A DNA stretch of 64,000 bases, from NCBI RefSeq assembly GCF_001463705.1, contig NZ_BBWH01000021.1, positions 1 through 64,000 on the forward strand. The letters run 5' to 3'. Below are positions 23,399-32,315 of the stretch, one piece after another (position 1 is the stretch's first letter; the number at the start of each line of letters is the position of its first letter). The position numbers and the translations under genes were made by a program. The notes beneath the pieces are model-generated. The model saw only the letters and a list, made by a program, of their open reading frames with translations, was not told the DNA's origin and did not search any database. This DNA comes from Aureimonas sp. AU12. GTDB lineage: Bacteria; Pseudomonadota; Alphaproteobacteria; Rhizobiales; Rhizobiaceae.

Positions 23399-23476
23399 GC
23401 GGGTCGCTCCTGTAAGTGCATCAAGCACTTGAGCAACGATGGTAGTGCGCCGCCGGACAATGACCAGCGCAGACGC

Positions 23477-23505
23477 GAAAAGCCGCGGCGTTGCCGCGGC
23501 TTTTC
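23477..23505 (-). terminator. Terminator after hss
   Basis: Perfect 13-bp inverted repeat GAAAAGCCGCGGC / GCCGCGGCTTTTC with a 3-base loop, 24 bases downstream of the hss stop on the minus strand, ending in TTTTC. Confidence 0.8.
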
Positions 23506-23528
23506 CACGCTTGTTTATCCTTCGTCCT

Positions 23529-24974
23529 CTACCGAACGAGGATATTGCGGAATTGCCAGGCATCCTTCTCGTCGAGGTCTTCCGGGAACAGGCCGGGACG
23601 GTCGGTCAGCGGGGTCCAGTCGGTGTAGTAGCCCTTCACCGGACCGAGATAGGGGCGCTGGATCTCGAGGCAGCGGCGATAGTCCATCTCGTCGGCCTCG
23701 ACGATGCCGGCCTCCGGGTTCTCGAGCGCCCAGACCATGCCCGCCAGAACCGCCGAGGTGACCTGCAGGCCGGTGGCGTTCTGGTAGGGCGCGATGCGGC
23801 GGGTCTCTTCGAGCGAGAGCTGCGAGCCGTACCAGTATGCGTTCTTCTCGTGGCCGTAGAGCAGCACGCCGAGCTCGTCGATGCCCTCGACCAGCTCGTT
23901 CTCGTCGAGCACGTGATGCTCGGGCTGGATCTTGCCGGCGGCGCCGAACAGCTCGTGCAGCGACAGTACGGCGTCATTGGCCGGATGGTAGGCGTAGTGG
24001 CAGGTCGGACGATAGGTGACCTCGTCCTCCTTGTTGCGATGGGTGAAGAAGTCGGCGATCGAGATCGACTCGTTGTGCGTCACGAGGAAGCCGTACTGGG
24101 CGCCGGGCGTCGGGCACCAGGAGCGCACGCGCGTGTTGGCGCCCGGCTGCTCGAGGTAGATCGCGGCCTGGCAGCCCTTCTTGTGCTCCTTGGCGTTCTT
24201 GGGCATCCACTTCTCGTGCGTGCCCCAGCCGAGCTCGGCCGGCTGCATGCCCTCCGACAGGAAGCCCTCCACCGACCACGTGTTCCAGAACACGTCGCGG
24301 GGCTTGGGGCTCGCGGCGACCTGCGTGTCGCGCTCGGCGATGTGGATGCCCTTGACGCCGACCTTCTTCATCAGCTTGGCCCAGCCCTCGCGGTCGTCCG
24401 GGCCCGGCTCCTCGAACTCGGTGCCGGTGTCGCGCGCGACATCGACGAGCGCCTGCTTGACGAACCAGGAGACCATGCCGGGATTGGCGCCGCAGGTGGA
24501 GACCGCCGTGGTGCCGCCGGGGTTCTTGCGCTTCTCCTTGCGCAGCGTCTCGCGCAGCGCATAGTTCGTGCGGTCGGCGTTCGACATGTTCTCGTCGAAG
24601 TAGAAGCCGAGCCAGGGCTCGATCACCGTGTCGATGTAGAGGACGCCGAGCTCGCGGCACATGCGCATCAGATCGACCGAACCGGTGTCGACCGAGAGGT
24701 TGACGAGGAAGCCCTGGCCCTCGCCCTGCGTCAGCAGCGGGGTGAGAAGGTCCTTGTAGTTGGCGCGGGTCACCGCCTCCTGCACGAACTTGATGTCGCG
24801 CTCGTCGAGAAGGTGCCGGTCGTTGTCGCGCGGGTCGATGACGGTCATGCGCGACTTGTCGAACTTGAAGTGACGTTCGATCAGCGGCAGCGTCCCGCGG
24901 CCGATGGAGCCGAAGCCGATCATCACGATCGGACCGGTGATCTCGGCATGAACCGGGTGGTTCTCGTGCGCCAT
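23529..24974 (-). CDS. hss: Homospermidine synthase
   Basis: 481 residues, the usual size of the bacterial NAD-dependent enzyme that makes sym-homospermidine from putrescine (two molecules, or putrescine plus spermidine). GPIVMIGFGSIGRGTLPLIERHF is the Rossmann NAD-binding motif. Further conserved parts are DNDRHLLDERDIKFVQEAVT, IEPWLGFYFDE, CGANPGMVSWFVKQAL, and EHHVLDENELVEGIDELGVLLYGH. Homospermidine is a main polyamine of many Rhizobiales. GAAGGG lies 9 bases before the chosen ATG; the frame upstream to 25049 has no support. It diverges from the rsm22-like gene. Confidence 0.96.
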   Translation of the reverse strand: MAHENHPVHAEITGPIVMIGFGSIGRGTLPLIERHFKFDKSRMTVIDPRDNDRHLLDERDIKFVQEAVTRANYKDLLTPLLTQGEGQGFLVNLSVDTGSVDLMRMCRELGVLYIDTVIEPWLGFYFDENMSNADRTNYALRETLRKEKRKNPGGTTAVSTCGANPGMVSWFVKQALVDVARDTGTEFEEPGPDDREGWAKLMKKVGVKGIHIAERDTQVAASPKPRDVFWNTWSVEGFLSEGMQPAELGWGTHEKWMPKNAKEHKKGCQAAIYLEQPGANTRVRSWCPTPGAQYGFLVTHNESISIADFFTHRNKEDEVTYRPTCHYAYHPANDAVLSLHELFGAAGKIQPEHHVLDENELVEGIDELGVLLYGHEKNAYWYGSQLSLEETRRIAPYQNATGLQVTSAVLAGMVWALENPEAGIVEADEMDYRRCLEIQRPYLGPVKGYYTDWTPLTDRPGLFPEDLDEKDAWQFRNILVR

Positions 24975-25117
24975 GCGGATTTTCCCTTCGGGCTGGACTC
25001 TTGTCTGAACCGCCGGGCTAGAGCAGAACGCTGTCAAATAAAAGGGCAAAGCGGCGCCGGGTTGTGCCGGGATGCCCGCGCCACCCGTCCCGCATCCCGC
25101 AAAGGCGCTCGCCGATC

Positions 25118-26083
25118 ATGGAATTGCCGCGCCCGCTCCGGTCCGCCGTCGATGCCGCGCTGGTCGGCGTGCCGACCGCCGACCTCGCGCGCGCCGGCGA
25201 GATCCTGTCGGGGCGCTACCGGGCCGAGACGCGCGACGGGCGGCTGCATCTCTCGGACGATCTCTTCGCCCGCGCCTATATCGCCGCCCGCCTTCCCGCG
25301 ACCTTCGCCGCGCTCGCCGCATCGATCGACGCGGTGGCGCAGGCGCTGCCTGGTTTCGAGCCCAAAAGCCTGCTCGACGTCGGTGCCGGGCCGGGCACCG
25401 CGCTCTGGGCCGCCACCGGGCGCTGGCCGCAGATCGACGCCGCGACGCTGCTCGAAGCGAGCCGCCCTATCCGCCGCATGGGCGAGCGGCTGGCCGAGGG
25501 GAGCTTCGGCTTCGCCCCGGACTGGCGCGAGGGCACGCTCGGTGCCGATCTCACGGCGTTGCCAGCGGCCGATCTCGTGACGATCTCCTACGTGCTCGAC
25601 GAACTCGACCCCGCCGCGTTGCCGATGCTGGTGGATCGGCTATGGGAGCGGACCGCCGGCGTCCTTCTCGTGGTGGAACCCGGCACGCCCGCCGGCTGGC
25701 GGCGGATCCTCTTGGTGCGCGATCGCCTGCTGGCCCTCGGCGCCGCCATCGCCGCCCCTTGCGCCCATGAACGCACCTGTCCGGTGACGCCGCCGGACTG
25801 GTGCCATTTCGCGCAGCGGGTGGCACGCACGCGCATTCATTTGCGCACGAAGGAGGCCGTGGTGCCCTTCGAGGACGAGAAGTTCATCTATCTCGCGGCC
25901 TCGCGCGCCCCGGTTCCCGTGCAGCGCAACCGCGTCCTCGCCCCGCCGCGCGCCGGCAGCGGCAAGGTCCAGCTCAAGCTCTGCAGCCCCGACGGCGCGC
26001 TGGCCGAGACGCTGGTGACGAAGCGCAACGGCGAACGCTTTCGCGAGGCCCGGCGTGCCGACTGGGGCGATGCGGTGGGCTGA
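25118..26083 (+). CDS. Rsm22-type ribosomal small-subunit methyltransferase-like protein
   Basis: 321 residues of the Rsm22 family (PF09243), methyltransferase-fold proteins related to a mitochondrial small-subunit assembly factor. The SAM-binding motif is LLDVGAGPGTALWAA (about residue 84-98), with DLVTISYVLDEL as motif IV and GVLLVVEPGTPAGW as motif V. The later cysteines CAHERTCPVTPPDWCHF (C-x6-C-x7-C) probably bind an iron-sulfur cluster or zinc, as in family members. It ends 7 bases before the remains of a vapC gene on the opposite strand. Confidence 0.88.
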   Translation: MELPRPLRSAVDAALVGVPTADLARAGEILSGRYRAETRDGRLHLSDDLFARAYIAARLPATFAALAASIDAVAQALPGFEPKSLLDVGAGPGTALWAATGRWPQIDAATLLEASRPIRRMGERLAEGSFGFAPDWREGTLGADLTALPAADLVTISYVLDELDPAALPMLVDRLWERTAGVLLVVEPGTPAGWRRILLVRDRLLALGAAIAAPCAHERTCPVTPPDWCHFAQRVARTRIHLRTKEAVVPFEDEKFIYLAASRAPVPVQRNRVLAPPRAGSGKVQLKLCSPDGALAETLVTKRNGERFREARRADWGDAVG

Positions 26084-26090
26084 CGGCGGT

Positions 26091-26522
26091 TCAGCCGAAA
26101 TCGACGCGCTCGATCGAGGACGGAAGCTGCAGTCGTCGATCGTTCGACAGGAACGCGGTGCAGTTCGCACTGAGAGCGCAGGCGACGTGGATGGCGGCGG
26201 GCGTTCGCAGACGCAAGGTCGCTCGAAGCCGGGCGGCCTCGATCAGGATCGAAGTGTCGATCGGTGTGGGCATGAAGGCGCCGGAGGTCTCGATCCGCGA
26301 ACGATAGGCCTCGACGTCCTCGTCGGCGCCGCGCCGGAAGGGCTGAACGAGGACTTCGCAGAGCGTGAGGTTCGAGGTGAAGGCCTCGAACGCGCGCTCG
26401 ATCAGGAGGTGACGAAACGCCTGTGCAGCCTCGCCGAACTCTTCGACCGCTTCGATGAGATAGATGAAGACGTTCGCATCGACCTAGACGCGTTGACCGG
26501 ACAGCGCCTCGCTCAATCCCAT
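26091..26522 (-). pseudogene. Broken VapC-type PIN-domain toxin
   Basis: Reading from the ATG at 26522, the frame gives MGLSEALSGQRV, then a TAG stop at 26486-26484, then an intact PIN domain starting VDANVFIYLIEAVEE and ending SSIERVDFG with TGA at 26091. PIN acidic residues are visible: D of VDAN, E of LCEVLV, D of PIDTSI (degenerate), and D of FLSNDRRL. The context GQRV-stop-VDANVFIY strongly suggests a former Tyr codon (TAT/TAC) turned into TAG, since R-V-Y-V-D-A-N is the common PIN opening. No alternative start with a ribosome site lies right after the stop. VapC proteins are RNases controlled by the antitoxin encoded upstream. Confidence 0.75.
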
Positions 26523-26766
26523 TCGTCACGAAGCCCGTCGAGATGCGATCGACAGCGGCGCTCGACCGGAAGGACCGGCCGCGACCGAGCCAAGGGCCGA
26601 TGTCGATCCCTGTCGCCGAGGGTTTAGAACCCGTAGGGGCGCTCACCCGCGGACTGCGTCCTTCGAGGGCCACCTCGACCTCGTCTCCCGCCGCGAGGCA
26701 AAGGACACGGCGCATGTCCTCGGGAAGGACCAGATGTCCATCTTCCGACAATTTAAGCACTGTCAT
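26513..26766 (-). pseudogene. Frameshifted AbrB/VapB-type antitoxin
   Basis: From ATG 26766 (GAGGTGG upstream) the frame encodes a SpoVT/AbrB swapped-hairpin domain (MTVLKLSEDGHLVLPEDMRR, LAAGDEVEVALEG) and then a toxin-binding tail (DIGPWLGRGRSFRSS..VDRI). After VDRI, near 26541, the frame is lost. Adding one base restores LDGLRDEWD followed by TGA at 26515-26513, the classic VapB ending, which overlaps the vapC ATG. As it stands, the frame runs on for more than 200 unrelated codons over the toxin region. A one-base deletion is therefore likely, real or a sequence error. Confidence 0.72.
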
Positions 26767-26855
26767 CTGCCACCTCGATGGTCCTTGGGCCGTCCTCGCC
26801 TCAGGCATCCGACCCATCGTTCCAGACTATCATGACGCGAGCCGGCCTCGCGCCG

Positions 26856-28673
26856 CTACTCCATCGCCTCCAGCTCGTCGATGAAGCCGGAGATGACGGA
26901 GAGGCCCTGGCGCCAGAAGGCGGGGTCGGAAGCGTCGAGGCCGAAGGGGGCGAGAAGCTCCGAGTGGTGCTTCGTGCCGCCGGCCTCCAGCATCGCGAAA
27001 TACTTCTCCTGAAAGCCGCTCTCGGAAGTCTGGTAGACGGCGTAGAGCGAGTTCACGAGGCAGTCGCCGAAGGCGTAGGCGTAGACGTAGAACGGCGAGT
27101 GGATGAAGTGCGGGACATAGGTCCAGAAGGTCTCGTAGCCGGGGCCGAGATGCACTGCCGGCCCGAGCGAGCGTCCCTGAACCTCGACCCAGATCTCGCC
27201 GATCCGCTCCGCCGTCAGCTCGCCTTGGCGCCGCTCGGTGTGAAGCTCGCGCTCGAAGAGATAGAAGGCGATCTGGCGGATCACCGTGTTGATCATGTCC
27301 TCCACCTTCGAGGCGAGCAGCGTCTTGCGCTCGGCCTTGTCGGTGGTGGCGTCGAGAAGCGAGCGGAAGGTCAGCATCTCGCCGAAGACCGAGGCGGTCT
27401 CGGCCAAGGTCAGCGGCGTCGAGGCCATGAGCGCGCCCTGCGGCGCCGCCAGGACCTGATGCACGCCGTGGCCGAGCTCGTGCGCGAGCGTCATCACATC
27501 GCGCGGCTTGCCGAGATAGTTGAGGAGCACGTAGGGGTGCGCGGAGGGGACGGTCGGGTGCGCGAAGGCGCCCGGCGCCTTGCCCGGGCGAACGCCCGCA
27601 TCGATCCAGCGATCCTCGAAGAAGCGGTCGGCGATCTCGGCCATGTCCGGCGCGAAGCCCCGATAGGCTGATATCACGGTGGCGCGCGCCTCGTCCCAGG
27701 GAATGGAACGGCGCGAGGCACCCGGCAGCGGCGCATTGCGATCGTAGAATTCGAGCGTCTCCTGCCCGAGCCAGCGGGCCTTGAGCGCATAGTAGCGGTG
27801 CGAGATCGTGGGGTAGGCGTCGGCGACGGCGCTCGCCAGCGCGTCCACCACCTCGCGCTCGACCCGGTTGGCGAGATGGCGGGAATCGGCGACGTCGGCG
27901 AAGCCGCGCCAGCGATCGGCAATCTCCTTGTCCTTGGCAAGCGTGTTCGTCAGCAGCGTGAAGGTGCGAAGGTTCGCGCCGAAGACGGCGGCCAGCGCCT
28001 CGGCGCCGGCCCGGCGCCGAGCACGGTCGGGATCCTGCAGGAGGTTCAGCGTCTCCTCGAGCGCCAGCGTCTCGCCGTCCACCTCGAAGCGCAGCGAGGT
28101 CATCGTCTCGTCGAAGAGGCGGTTCCAGGCGCCGTGGCCGGTCACCGACTTCTCGTGGAACAGCTCCTCGACGCGGTCCTCGAGCTGGTAGGGCTTGTCG
28201 AGGCGAAGGTCGACGAGCCAGGGCCGGTAGCGCGTCAGCACCGGGTCGGCCGATATCGCCGCGTCCATCGCGGCATCGTCGATGCGGTTCAGCTCGAGCG
28301 GGAAGAAGAGCAGCGACGACGAGATGTCGGTGACCTTCGACTGGATGTCGCCGTAGAACTTGGCATTGCCGGGGTCGGCCGTGTCACCGGAATAGACGAG
28401 GCCGGCAAAGGACACGAGCCGGCCGAGGATTTCCTCGATCGCCTCGAACTCGGCGACGGCCTCGCCCAGCGTGCCCCCGCCGGGGGCGGCGGCCTGTGCC
28501 GCCAGCGTGCCGCGCCAGCGCGCCGCGAAGGCGCTCGCGCGTTTCGCCGCGGCCGTGATGTCGGCCTCGACCTCCGGCGCGCCGATCCCGGCATAGAGGT
28601 CGGCGAGGTTCCATTCGGGAAGCGGGCCGAGATCGTCGGCGGCGGGCCGGGCGTGGGATGGGGATGCGGTCAT
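26856..28673 (-). CDS. pepF: M3-family oligoendopeptidase F
   Basis: 605 residues, normal for alphaproteobacterial PepF. It is a cytoplasmic zinc metallopeptidase that trims oligopeptides. The zinc motif is HELGHGVH (His398, Glu399, His402), with the third ligand expected in the following TPLTLAETASVFGEML. The N-terminal helical lobe (PEWNLADLYAGIGAPEVEADI) and the C-terminal YVPHFIHSPFYVYAYAFGDCLV are typical of the family. It diverges from the response-regulator gene, 103 bases apart. Single gene. Confidence 0.94.
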   Translation of the reverse strand: MTASPSHARPAADDLGPLPEWNLADLYAGIGAPEVEADITAAAKRASAFAARWRGTLAAQAAAPGGGTLGEAVAEFEAIEEILGRLVSFAGLVYSGDTADPGNAKFYGDIQSKVTDISSSLLFFPLELNRIDDAAMDAAISADPVLTRYRPWLVDLRLDKPYQLEDRVEELFHEKSVTGHGAWNRLFDETMTSLRFEVDGETLALEETLNLLQDPDRARRRAGAEALAAVFGANLRTFTLLTNTLAKDKEIADRWRGFADVADSRHLANRVEREVVDALASAVADAYPTISHRYYALKARWLGQETLEFYDRNAPLPGASRRSIPWDEARATVISAYRGFAPDMAEIADRFFEDRWIDAGVRPGKAPGAFAHPTVPSAHPYVLLNYLGKPRDVMTLAHELGHGVHQVLAAPQGALMASTPLTLAETASVFGEMLTFRSLLDATTDKAERKTLLASKVEDMINTVIRQIAFYLFERELHTERRQGELTAERIGEIWVEVQGRSLGPAVHLGPGYETFWTYVPHFIHSPFYVYAYAFGDCLVNSLYAVYQTSESGFQEKYFAMLEAGGTKHHSELLAPFGLDASDPAFWRQGLSVISGFIDELEAME

Positions 28674-28776
28674 CGATGTCCTCGTCGAAAGGCGGCGGCG
28701 GTGAGCCGATGCGCTCGCGGCCGGCGTGACGATGCCGGCGCGACAGCGAAAGATTCACACGTCCCGTGCCAGACTT

Positions 28777-30288
28777 ATGACGATGCGCCAAGAAAGCGAA
28801 CTCATCGAGGCCTCCGGCTTCGCCATTCTCGTGATCGACGACGATCCCGTGCAATGCCGGCTCGTCGAGGCATCCGTTGCGCGGGCGGGCGGTCGCACCG
28901 AGCGCGCCGGCGGGCTCGAAGCGGCGTTCGCGCGCCTGACGGATCCCGCCCTGCCGGCCTTCGACGCGCTCGTGCTCGATCTCATGATGCCCGACGGCTA
29001 CGGGCTCGACCTCCTGACGCGACTGCGCGCCACCGGTCTGCAAGTTCCGCCGACGGTGGTTCAGACCTCGCGGGCGGGCATCGATACGGTCGTGGAAGCG
29101 ATGCGCGCCGGGGCCTGCGACTTTCTCGTCAAGCCGGCCTCTCCTGCCAAGATCACGGCGGCGATCGCGGCCGCCTGCCGTGCGGGCCAAGCCGACGGGG
29201 GGGAGGGTGCGAGCGGGCGATCGACCTTGGCGGCCGAACCGGGCATCGAGACCTCTACGGGACATGCACTCGGCCGCGCCATGGCCGAAACGCTACGGCT
29301 CGCCGACAAGGCCGCACGCTCGGCGATCCCCGTGCTGCTGCAGGGCGAGACCGGCACCGGCAAGGAATGGCTGGCCCGGCGCATCGTCGAGGCGGGGCCG
29401 CGCGCCGGGGCGCCCTTCGTCGCCGTCAATTGCGGGGCCCTGCCGCGCGATCTCGCCGAAAGCATCCTGTTCGGCCATGAGCGTGGCGCCTTCACCGGCG
29501 CGACGCAGCGCTCCCTCGGCCGCTTCGGCGAGGCGGACGGCGGCACCCTGTTTCTCGACGAGGTGGGGGAACTGGCGTCGGAGGTGCAGGTCAAGCTCTT
29601 GCGGGCGCTGCAGGAAGGGGAGATCGATCCGGTCGGCGCCTCGCGCCCGGTGCGCACCGATCTGCGCATCATCGCCGCCACGCATCGCGATCTGGCGCGC
29701 GACGTCGCCGACGGGCGCTTCCGCGAGGACCTGTTCTATCGTCTCGCGGTGTTTCCGATCGCGCTGCCGCCGTTGCGCGATCGGCGCGACGAGATCGCGG
29801 CGCTGGCACGGGCCTTCGCCCTGCGGTTCGCCGGGGTGGCCGCGTTGGCCGAGGACGCACTCCGGTTTCTGGAGTCGCAGGACTGGCCGGGCAACATCCG
29901 CCAGTTGCAGAACGCCGTGCACCGCGCCGCGGTGCTGGCCGAGGGGGAGACGTTGACCGCCGCCGACTTCGGCGTGGTGCCCTCGCCCGACGCGGAACCC
30001 AGCGCCGCCGGCGATGCGAAAGGGACGGCCGGACCAGCCGCCGTAAATCCGGCTGACCAGTTCGTGACCGGCCAAGAGGCAGAACCGGAAGCCGGCTACA
30101 GGATTTCGCTGATGAGCGGGAATGGTGAGATCATCACGCTGGCCGATGCCGAGAAGCGCCTCATCGCGGCGGCGATCGATCGCTACGAAGGCCGGCTTTC
30201 CGCGGTCGCGCGTCATCTGGGGATCGGCCGCTCGACCCTCTACCGCAAGATGCGAGGGTATGGTCTCGAGCGTTTCGCGCAGACGTGA
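28777..30288 (+). CDS. NtrC-type sigma-54-dependent response regulator
   Basis: 503 residues. Receiver domain at 1-135 (acidic pocket D21-D23, phospho-acceptor D68 in VLDLMMPDG, Lys in FLVKPAS). AAA+ domain at about 165-400 (Walker A GETGTGKE, GAFTGA loop in HERGAFTGAT, Walker B GTLFLDEVGEL, arginine-finger region FREDLFYRL). A linker and a C-terminal Fis-type helix-turn-helix (about 460-500, AVARHLGIGRSTLYRKMRGYGL) follow. An intact GAFTGA means it should activate sigma-54 promoters. No histidine kinase lies beside it, so its sensor and targets are unknown. The start at 28777 is chosen by domain fit; ATG 28783 and GTG/ATG codons upstream are possible. Confidence 0.9.
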   Translation: MTMRQESELIEASGFAILVIDDDPVQCRLVEASVARAGGRTERAGGLEAAFARLTDPALPAFDALVLDLMMPDGYGLDLLTRLRATGLQVPPTVVQTSRAGIDTVVEAMRAGACDFLVKPASPAKITAAIAAACRAGQADGGEGASGRSTLAAEPGIETSTGHALGRAMAETLRLADKAARSAIPVLLQGETGTGKEWLARRIVEAGPRAGAPFVAVNCGALPRDLAESILFGHERGAFTGATQRSLGRFGEADGGTLFLDEVGELASEVQVKLLRALQEGEIDPVGASRPVRTDLRIIAATHRDLARDVADGRFREDLFYRLAVFPIALPPLRDRRDEIAALARAFALRFAGVAALAEDALRFLESQDWPGNIRQLQNAVHRAAVLAEGETLTAADFGVVPSPDAEPSAAGDAKGTAGPAAVNPADQFVTGQEAEPEAGYRISLMSGNGEIITLADAEKRLIAAAIDRYEGRLSAVARHLGIGRSTLYRKMRGYGLERFAQT

Positions 30289-30491
30289 ACCGACAGAGTC
30301 GCACGGGCGACCCCCGCCGGTCGACGCCATTTTCATTGTCAGTTAACCATTTTCCCGTGTACTAGCGAAGAAATTGAACGAGTGTCATTTTCGTGCCGCA
30401 GTCCTTGTCGATGAGAGTCTCCAGAAACAGAGCTCTCGTCGCCGACATTGGGGAACGAATGATCGGCGCGAGATCCGGGGGAAACAGCCGC

Positions 30492-32315
30492 ATGTTCGGA
30501 TGGACCGAATGCGTATCGCGACGTGTGGTCAAACGCGCCGCGGTTCTTCTAGCCGGGCTCGCCGCCATGGTGTCGGTCACGGCAGCGCAGGCCGAGACCC
30601 GAACGCTGAAGCTCTACCATGTCCATCTCCAGGAAAAGACCGAGATCACGTTCAAGCGTGACGGCAAGTACCTGTCGGACGGCCTGAAGAAGGCCAACTG
30701 GGCGCTGCGCGACTGGCGCGAGAGCAAGCCCACCAACATGGACCCCAAGCTCCTCGACCTCCTCTGGGAGGCCTACCAGCAGTCGGGATCGCGCGGCTAC
30801 ATTCACATTATCGGCGGCTACCGCTCGCCCGGTACGAACAAGATGCTCCGCTCGCGCTCGTCGGGCGTCGCCGGCACCAGCCTCCACATGTCCGGCAAGG
30901 CCGTCGACTTCTTCATGCCCGACGTGCCGCTGAAGAAGATCCGCGACATCGGCCTGCGCATCCAGCTCGGCGGCGTCGGCTACTATCCGCGATCGGGCTC
31001 GCCCTTCGTCCATTTCGACACCGGCAAGGGCCGCTACTGGCCGCGCATGAGCCGCTCCGAGCTCGCGCAGGTCTTTCCGAAGGGCAACACCATCCATCTT
31101 CCGGCCGACGGCAAGCCGCTGCCGGGCTACGAGACCGCGCTCGCCTCCTACAACAAGCGCAAGGGTTCGAACGACATCCAGATCGCCTCGTCCTCCGGAC
31201 GTTCGGGCGGCGGCAAGTCGCTTCTGGCGATGATCTTCGGCGGCGGAGCCGACGAAGCCGAGGACGAGGCCGAGGCCACCTCGGCGCCGGTCGCCCGCAA
31301 GCCGGCTGCACCGGCTCGCGCCGCGCCGGAGCCCGAGGTCCAGATCGCCGCCGTCAGGCCGTCGCGCGCCGCGCCGCAGCCCGTCGCACCGCCCGTGCTG
31401 CCCGCCGGCGTGCCGATGCCCGACCGCGACGCGTTCGACAGCTCGGTGCCGCGCGCCCAACAGCCGCCGGCCGGGCTTCCCGCCGCGGCCGTCGAGACCG
31501 AAGTCGCCGCGCTCGTTCCCGTCCGCGTTCCCCTGCCGACCACAGCGCCCAAGCGCCCCGCCGAGGCGGACGCCGTCGTGCCTCAGACTCTGGACGAAAC
31601 CCTTGTGGCCGCGCTCGAGGAAGAGGCCCCGCCCGCTGCGCCCGGCCAGCTCGCCTACGCCGTGCCGATGCCGCGCGCTCGTCCGCCCTTCGAGGCGGTC
31701 CTGCGCAACGAGCAGGCCGCCCTGCCGACGCCGCGGATGATCGGCAGCGAGCCCGAACTGACGCCCGAGGCCATCATCGCCGCGGCCATGCCCGACGCCG
31801 CTGGCCCTGCACCTGCCGCGATCCCCGTCGCCTATCCGTCCGAGCGGCCCGAGGTCTCGCAGATCGCCGCGGCGATGCTGCCGACGGCCAAGGTCGCGGC
31901 GCCGGCCGAGAAGCCGTTCCTCGTCGCAGCGCTCGAACGCCAGCCCGCACCGCCGGCGGCGGTCGCGCCCGCCGGCAAGCCGGTTGCCGCCGCGAAGAAG
32001 AGCGGTAGCGCCAAGGGTGGCCGCGTCGTCGGTGACGATGCTGCGCTGGCCGCAGCCGCCAAGCCGGCTCCGCGTCCCGCCGCAGCCTCGGCTGCGACGA
32101 TCGCCCGCCGGATCGAGATCGCGTCGCTGATCACCAATCCCGAGCGCCGGGCGATGGAGACGAAGCTGTCGCGGCCCGTGGCCGACGGCCTGATCGGCAA
32201 CCTGCCCGCCGCGGTGTTCGCCAAGGGCTTCTCGGCCAAGGGCGTCTCGCCCGCGGGAACGCAGCATTTCGAAGGCACCGCGGTGAACTTCCTGCCGGTT
32301 CACAAGATCGACTGA
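30492..32315 (+). CDS. DUF882 (YcbK-like M15-fold) envelope peptidase-like protein
   Basis: About 607 residues. A signal peptide (VVKRAAVLLAGLAAMVSVTAAQAE) precedes the DUF882 domain, about residues 30-185. That domain carries the M15-type zinc motif: SLHMSGKAVDF (His, Asp) and FVHFDTG (His), as well as GGYRSPGTN. Such proteins are likely L,D- or D,D-carboxypeptidase relatives acting on peptidoglycan. The remaining 400 residues are Ala/Pro/Val-rich, with a short conserved end (GTQHFEGTAVNFLPVHKID). The start is uncertain: ATG 30492 has GGGGGA 9 bases upstream, while ATG 30459 and GTG 30393 are in frame. Confidence 0.85.
   Translation: MFGWTECVSRRVVKRAAVLLAGLAAMVSVTAAQAETRTLKLYHVHLQEKTEITFKRDGKYLSDGLKKANWALRDWRESKPTNMDPKLLDLLWEAYQQSGSRGYIHIIGGYRSPGTNKMLRSRSSGVAGTSLHMSGKAVDFFMPDVPLKKIRDIGLRIQLGGVGYYPRSGSPFVHFDTGKGRYWPRMSRSELAQVFPKGNTIHLPADGKPLPGYETALASYNKRKGSNDIQIASSSGRSGGGKSLLAMIFGGGADEAEDEAEATSAPVARKPAAPARAAPEPEVQIAAVRPSRAAPQPVAPPVLPAGVPMPDRDAFDSSVPRAQQPPAGLPAAAVETEVAALVPVRVPLPTTAPKRPAEADAVVPQTLDETLVAALEEEAPPAAPGQLAYAVPMPRARPPFEAVLRNEQAALPTPRMIGSEPELTPEAIIAAAMPDAAGPAPAAIPVAYPSERPEVSQIAAAMLPTAKVAAPAEKPFLVAALERQPAPPAAVAPAGKPVAAAKKSGSAKGGRVVGDDAALAAAAKPAPRPAAASAATIARRIEIASLITNPERRAMETKLSRPVADGLIGNLPAAVFAKGFSAKGVSPAGTQHFEGTAVNFLPVHKID

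Noticed and set aside
25888-26817. 309-codon frame that begins as the VapB-like antitoxin and continues across the toxin
   Set aside because: Only the first 85 residues are antitoxin-like. The remainder is out-of-frame reading of vapC, produced by the frameshift, so it is described as a pseudogene.
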